Origin: Edaphochlamys debaryana
Lineage: Eukaryota; Chlorophyta; Chlorophyceae; Chlamydomonadales
DNA: 64,000 bases
Direction of reading: 5' to 3'
Assembly (NCBI GenBank): GCA_016858145.1
Contig: JAEHOE010000002.1
Coordinates: forward strand, 620,001 to 684,000
The stretch's first letter is position 1. Every line of letters starts with the position of its first letter. This document shows positions 58,534-64,000 of the stretch, piece by piece. Below the pieces are notes generated by a model. That model was not told the DNA's origin. It ran no database searches and saw only the letters and a list, made by a program, of their open reading frames with translations. Both the position numbers and the translations under genes were made by a program.

Positions 58534-59561
58534 GGCGAAGACCTGCGTCCCGCCACTGACGAACAGAGCAAGATGTACGTACAATGCTACACAGGTGAGC
58601 AGGAATGCAGACGCAGGGTGTTCATCGAAGAACCCCGAGAGACATGGTCCTCGTCTGCACCAGCTTCCCGCGGTGTGATAAGAGAGATCACGAGTGACCT
58701 CTGGCGGCGGAGGAATTCGACTCACGGCACGCACAAGGCACAAAAGGCAATGAGCGACGTCGCGGGCACCACCCGCTCGCATGCGACACTCCCGATGCTT
58801 TCCTGCTAACAGCACCCGACCTTATGCTATATAGCCACAGCTGAACATGGTATCGTTGGGGTTGGGAACGTTACAACTCGACAGCTGGGCGACAGCTGCG
58901 CGACTGGCCTCGTCATTTGAGCCAAGTTCCGAGTCGCGAGCGCCACGCGGTCATCCTGCTGGTCTCATACGGCAGCTGCAGTACACCCTCTTGACCCGCC
59001 TCACGGCCGGTCAAGGGTTTCTTTGACGGTTACTTCTCCGCGGGTCGTGGACGCGCCCAGAGCCGCCCAGAGAATAGAAGAAGATACATCAATAAATATG
59101 CATACGCCAAAGCCAAGCGCGACCGAAGGAATGCAGGATTGGCAAAGTCGTGCACGACAGCTGCGCCGTGGGCCTCGTCATTCCAAACCCACCAAGCATC
59201 TGCATACACCCACGAACCTCAAGCTAACTCTTTGTCCTGCAACGCGTGCAAACAGTCACACAGCGTTGGTGCCGCACTTAGTGGGTGCGCGTACACTCGG
59301 CGCCACAGCCCTCCGCTCATCCTGTGACGGTAGCATATCTTTCGACATTTGAGGGTCATTCATACACACTTGATGAGTGCAGCGGGAGTCATGCCGACCC
59401 ACAACCGCGACCCGCAACCACGACTACCACGACCCGCCGGCGCTCTCGCGCACAGCGTAGGAAGGACCGTTCTAACCTAGCGGAAGTGATCGTGGCTTAA
59501 GCCTTGTACACTCACCAGTTGGGCACCAGCATCGCGCCGAAGCAAGGAGTGCAGCGCAGGG
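58534..59561. other. Upstream remnant of the duplication
   Basis: Mostly the degraded copy of the sulfotransferase upstream region, ending near 59460, then about 100 bp before the metalloprotease start. No gene seen. Confidence 0.5.
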
Positions 59562-62500
59562 ATGTTGCTTGGCGTCCGCCGTGACCAGTGCCGAGGTAAG
59601 CGTGACGGCTTGGCAATGCCTATTCCCCCCCTTCAGCATCACCCCCCCTTACATCTGTCACCTACATGCAGCTGGCCTGCTGTCGCTGTTCCTTTTGCTC
59701 GCCATGGCCTGGCCTGCGGCGGCCATGCGCACGGCCCCCAGCCGAAAGCGGCCAAGCGGATCCGCACCACTGCCAGCTGCAGCTTCGATCCGCGTGCTGA
59801 AGACAGAACTGCAACAGCAAGCAGCTTCTAGAACACCTGATGGGCCACTGCCCGCAGCACCAGTGCCTCTCCAGGCCGTGCCGAGGGCCGAGGCACCAGG
59901 CGCACCAGGTATCGTGCCCAGCCCCGGGCGCCCGTGCCTCACCAATGGCCGCTCAGCATGCTGCGGGCCCCAAGGAGCAAGCAAGACCGGCGGCAAAGCG
60001 GCGGCTCACAGGGAGCGGTACCGACTGGTGAGCGGCTTGCAAAGCAAGATTTCCTTCACCACAACCCCGGCGGTGCTGCTGTCGCTGGCCCAGGGATGTA
60101 TGGCACTCGGGCCAAGCTTGACTCCGGCCAGCGGCCCCCTATCCCCCGCCCTGGCCCCAGATGGCCCGCATGGCCCCAGCGGTGCACCTCCTCGCCCCCC
60201 TACTGCCCAGCTACACCTCTGAGGGGACCTGAGTGTCCGCCGGCACCTCCCCTTCTTCCTTGTCTAGCAGCAATTTAAGCGGAGCCGATGGCATGGCAAG
60301 CAGCGGGGCAGGCTGGCGGCGGCTCCTGCATCTCGACCCCTCCCTGCTCGTCAGCCGCGCACTGGACAATTTGGGGGACGGCGAGGACACACCTGATGCG
60401 AGTGCACTGCTGGACCGCCTGACTCGCGTGGCCGAGGTGCGGAGGGGCACCACCAGCGCTGCACCTACGGCCCACGCGGCGTCCCGGCTCACGGCCCCGT
60501 CGCGTCAAACTCCTGGAGGCCGGGGTAGTTCTAGCTGGCACAGCTGTCCATGCGGTTGGCATCCCTTGATGCACGTAGATCCCTCTCTCTGCAAGCCATG
60601 TGTACGGCCCAAGGCATCGCGCGTGCCACGCATCCCTCAACACCGTAAGCCCCATGCAGGGAGCCCGGCGGGCCTCCCGGGCGCGGCGGCTGCTGGCGAT
60701 GGCGTCGGCTCTCAGTGACCTGCTGCCCCGCCTGAGGCTGCAGGCGCCGGGGTCCGGGGAGGAGGGGAGCGCCCAGGGCGGAGGCCGCAGGCTGCGAGGC
60801 GGAGGGCCGGACGAAGGGAGCGAGGAGCGCCAGCTTCGGCAGCGGGTGAGCGCGTGAGGTGACTGCTGGGTGGAGGGCGCATGTGGGTATGTGCACTCCC
60901 AAGCGATCTGGGTTCATCAAGTGGATCCCAATTCCCGCAGGCCCTTAACTGTGGTTGACTTGTCCACCCCACCCTGTCCCAGGTCGCTCAAGCCCTGCTG
61001 CGTAGGCCCCCATTGAAGGATCTGTTGACAGCTGACCTGGTCTTGGACGTGGCTCTCCTCTTGGAGCGCATCTTTCAACTTGTGCCCAAGCTTGCAAGCA
61101 GCATGCCCGGCGGTGGGCGTGCAGAGCCTCTCCGCGAGGTGGCTGGAGTGCCATTGGGCGGCGGCAGTGGGCAGCTCGGGTTCCTTGTCAGCCGCCCGTA
61201 CGAGCCATTGGTGGTTGGCGAGGCTGACCAGTACGACATGTGGCACTTGACGCAGCAGCAACGAGTACTGGGTTGGGGCCCCAGTTTTAGCGGGGGGCCT
61301 GATGTGGGCCGGCGACGGGGCCTGCAGGAGCCACTCTATTTGAATCTGAGCAGCGGCGATGTGCGAGGCCGCCGCCTGGCGCCACTGTTTCCGCTGCCAC
61401 CCGGGTTCGTGCCTGCGGACCCCGCGGCCCAGCTCGACGTGCTGGTGCCCACCGTGTGGCACTTCCTGTCGTACAGGTACGTACGGCATGTGGGCTTCCC
61501 GGCATCAACATGCCCATGGAAGGACCAGTGACCATTAGACAGGCAGTGCTCGGGCCCAGCACTGAGCATACTAGTCCTCTGCCTTTCTCGGTGCCCACAG
61601 GGATGACGACGGCAGCCTGGGCCCGCCCGGCATCCGGGGCGCCTGCGCGGCTGCTGCCCGCATGACGGCCCTGGCCAACCAACGCCTGGCGGGCAGCGGC
61701 TTCGCGGTGGCTGTGCGGGAGTGCAGGGCGGACCCGGAGGGGTGAGGAGAGGGACCCCAGGGGGATGGGCTCCCGCACAGGCTTCGCCCCTACCTGGGTT
61801 CGTGCGGCCATGAGGGGCAAAGGGTCCGGTGACCTCGACTTAAACCCGGTGGCGCTTGTCTGGACCCTCCTCGCTTTTGGCCCCAGCTACCGCTACCTGC
61901 TCAAGCCCTCCCGTGACGCCTGGCTCGCCTGCGCCCCTGCGAGTGGCGACTACTTCTACGCCGCCTGCGGTGAGGGCTTTGCACAAGGTCCAACGCTAGG
62001 TTGATTTTTTTCTCAGCCTGGTAACGTTAGAACATGTGACTCTGTCGCCGCAGGCTCCATCATCCGCCCCAGTGTCGTCGACTTTCCCAGATCCATCAAC
62101 ATCTACGTAGCTGGAGAGATGCCGCCCTCCACGGTGCGGCCATGGGCGCAGAGATGGGCGGAGGAGGGAAGGGCACACGTGCAGGCATGCGGGATCGGTA
62201 GACGTGCCTACGGAGTCGCTGGGATGGAGTCGTGGAGCGGGATAGGGCGCATGCTGAGTGTGAGGGCCCGAACTGGGTAGAACACTGAATGCTGATGCTT
62301 GGCCTGTCCGGATGCACTCAACGGCCTTCCCGAAGATGTGGGGCTACGGGTTCGTGCCCGGGGCGGCGGACGACCCTTTCTGGGGCCACATCGGCCTCCT
62401 GTGGGACACCGTCACCCCGGGTGAGATTGAGGCTCAAAAAACGTGCTTTGAAAAGTGCTTTAGGAGGGCCTGACACTTGCTTAGCAGTTCGAACTTTGAT

Positions 62501-64000
62501 TCGTGTGTTTGCGCCCCGCATCAGATTCCCAGAACAGCCCTGACGCGTACGAGTCGGGCGCCTTCACGCTGCTGCACGAGCTGCTCCACCACTGGGGCCT
62601 GCCCCACACCTTCCCTCCCGAGGGCATCCCCGCCAACACCTCATGCGAACAAGACGCAGACGCCTCCAGGTGGGCGCAGCGCTGCACCCTGGATTGCGCC
62701 CCCTCTGTCCACCGGCACCCTCTCTCCAACCATTCGCTACCCTCCCGATGCCGCCCCTTTACCGGCACACTTCCTGCCCCTGGCAAAGTGGAGGGCTTGG
62801 GCCTGTCTCCCGTCACCCGCATGAGCCCCACGTCCACCCTGCCCTCTTAACTACTCCCCCAAACCGCCCCCCCTCCGGCCCTTTGCAGGGGCGTGCGGGA
62901 CACCCCCACCGTCTCCGCACCCGTCTGGACCCAGCCCTGGGCCACCGCCGCCTTCTTCTCCTGCCTCCGCACCTGGGAAGCGCCGCCCCTGCAGGGGGAC
63001 TGGGGTGCCTCCGCCAGCGCCGCTTCCGCTCGGGCCGCGGCGGCAGGCTTCGCCGATGACCAGCTGTCCCGCTTTGACTCGTGTCCCCAGCGGCCCGGGT
63101 TCGACCAGCTGGGGAACTACATGACCTACTCCTGGCCAGTGGTGAGGCGAGGGCCGGGGCGGGTTGGCAATGCTGGCTGGAAGTCCTTGCATGCGATCTG
63201 GGGGCTGCGCCAAAGAATGCATGCCTGGCCCCGTGGCCCGTGGTGAAACGTGCGATTCGAGTACTTTGTGTGGATGAGGTTGCGCCTGTCGGTTTCGCGT
63301 TCATAACAAGGCGGCCACCCTGGAGGGTAAGCAACGCCTGACCCAACCACTTCTTGCCCCCTGCAGGGGGGTCAGCTGACCGCATTACTCCTGCCCCCCC
63401 CCCCCCCCAGTGCCTGGCGGCCCTGGGCCACGTGACCCCCGACCAGGTGGCCCTCATGCACGCCATGACCGCCCACGTGAACCCCGACATGTGAGAGCCT
63501 TGGTTGGTGTGTTGGACTTGCTTAGTCACCCGCTTGGGTCAGGCCTTTGGGCGAATCACCGTGGGGGGAAGAGGGAGTCCAGGGCTACACGAATGACAGG
63601 CTGTGCCCTACTGCGCTCCTCAGGTACGGATGGGGGCAATGGTATGCCCTCAACAGCATCCCGGCAGAGCTGCCACCGCCACACGCACCCTCAGCGCCGC
63701 CCAGCCCACCACTGCCTGTTTCGCCGCTGACCTCCGTCAGCAGCGGCGGCCAGCGCGCACCTTCGTCTCCACTGCCGGTGTATTCGAGCGACTCACTCGA
63801 TTGGGTCTGGGCACAGCCGCCCGGCGTCATCACCATTCACCTCACACCCGCTACGCCGCCGCAGATGTACGGCATGAAGCGCCTGCCCGGCCCTTCCCCG
63901 TCACTGGCCCAGCCGTTGCCGACGTCACCAGGCGCCCCAGCTCCACAGCCCATGCTCACCGTCGCCCCACCCGACGTACCCGTGGCTGCCCTGGGCCCCA
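59562..64000 (+). CDS. Secreted zinc metalloprotease, M43 (pappalysin/cytophagalysin) type, 3' end outside window
   Basis: Exons: 59562-59595, 59672 to about 60017, about 60268-60436, 60660-60845, 60983-61476, 61601-61741, 61887-61969, 62054-62133, 62336-62420, 62525-62669, 62889-63141, 63411-63490 and 63624-64000 (open at the edge). All junctions after exon 3 agree in phase; the exon 2 end is uncertain (60017 or 60027). The signal peptide spans exons 1-2 (core GLLSLFLLLAMAW). The zinc site is HELLHHWGLPHTF (62575-62613), the HExxHxxGxxH pattern. SINIYVAGEM and the Met-turn segment NYMTYSWPV (63115) are as in M43 enzymes. The tail from about 63680 is Pro/Ser-rich, like the hydroxyproline-rich linkers of volvocine wall and matrix proteins. 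Likely role: extracellular protein cleavage, perhaps wall or matrix remodelling. M11 gametolysin is less likely because of the NYMTYS context. Confidence 0.85.

Larger units (their letters stand above)
56081..59460. repeat. Segmental tandem duplication, unit 2 (decayed)
   Basis: Second unit of the duplication described at 51949-56033. It has lost the middle sulfotransferase exons and gained a retrotransposon fragment at about 56747-57190 relative to unit 1. The flanking sequences (for example GGCAAAGTCGTGC near 55851 and 59140) remain recognisable. Confidence 0.8.

Overview
The window looks like nuclear DNA of a green alga of the Chlamydomonas/Volvox (volvocine) group. It is GC-rich, and almost every gene is split into 5 to 13 short exons with GT-AG introns and a few GC-AG introns. 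The coding regions are rich in Ala, Gly and Pro, and the window carries a clear orthologue of the axonemal doublet protein RIB72. I built the gene models by hand from exon reading frames, splice sites and phase agreement. Where exons are listed, the joined length is a multiple of three.

Layout. 226-2772 (-): arginine/serine-rich low-complexity protein. 4617-8357 (-) and 12161-15408 (+): a head-to-head pair of nucleobase-ascorbate transporters (NAT/NCS2). The second copy has an in-frame TAA in an otherwise fully conserved exon. 18757-20121 (-): uS4-type ribosomal protein, probably mitochondrial. 21591-26735 (+): divergent Hsp100/Clp ATPase with a long insert holding a CxxC...CxxC zinc-ribbon-like motif, and a second AAA module that has lost its Walker B acids. 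27892-30611 (-): RIB72. 31825-32191 (-): two exons of an unidentified gene. 32705-35911 (-): apparently plastid-targeted protein with CBM20, polyproline, coiled coil and a C-terminal SAND-like domain. 36876-39731 (+): mitochondrial-type enoyl-CoA hydratase. 41444-46811 (-): large coiled-coil protein whose last intron holds a near-perfect 68-bp-arm hairpin. 47994-51468 (-): secreted vanadium-haloperoxidase-like protein with one catalytic His replaced. 52783-55384 (-): cytosolic-type sulfotransferase. 57526-58533 (-): decayed sulfotransferase copy inside a tandem segmental duplication, which also carries a non-LTR retrotransposon tail. 59562 to the window end (+): secreted M43-type zinc metalloprotease, cut by the window edge.

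The genes do not form an operon-like system; they are a typical mix of algal housekeeping, ciliary, plastid and extracellular functions. The most interesting points are the CBM20/coiled-coil/SAND-like fusion, the degenerate Clp protein with its zinc-ribbon insert, the intronic hairpin, the nonsense codon in the second NAT gene, and the sulfotransferase tandem duplication with a dead copy. Intergenic stretches carry short tandem repeats, a dispersed repeat present twice, and no RNA gene or CRISPR array that I can recognise.
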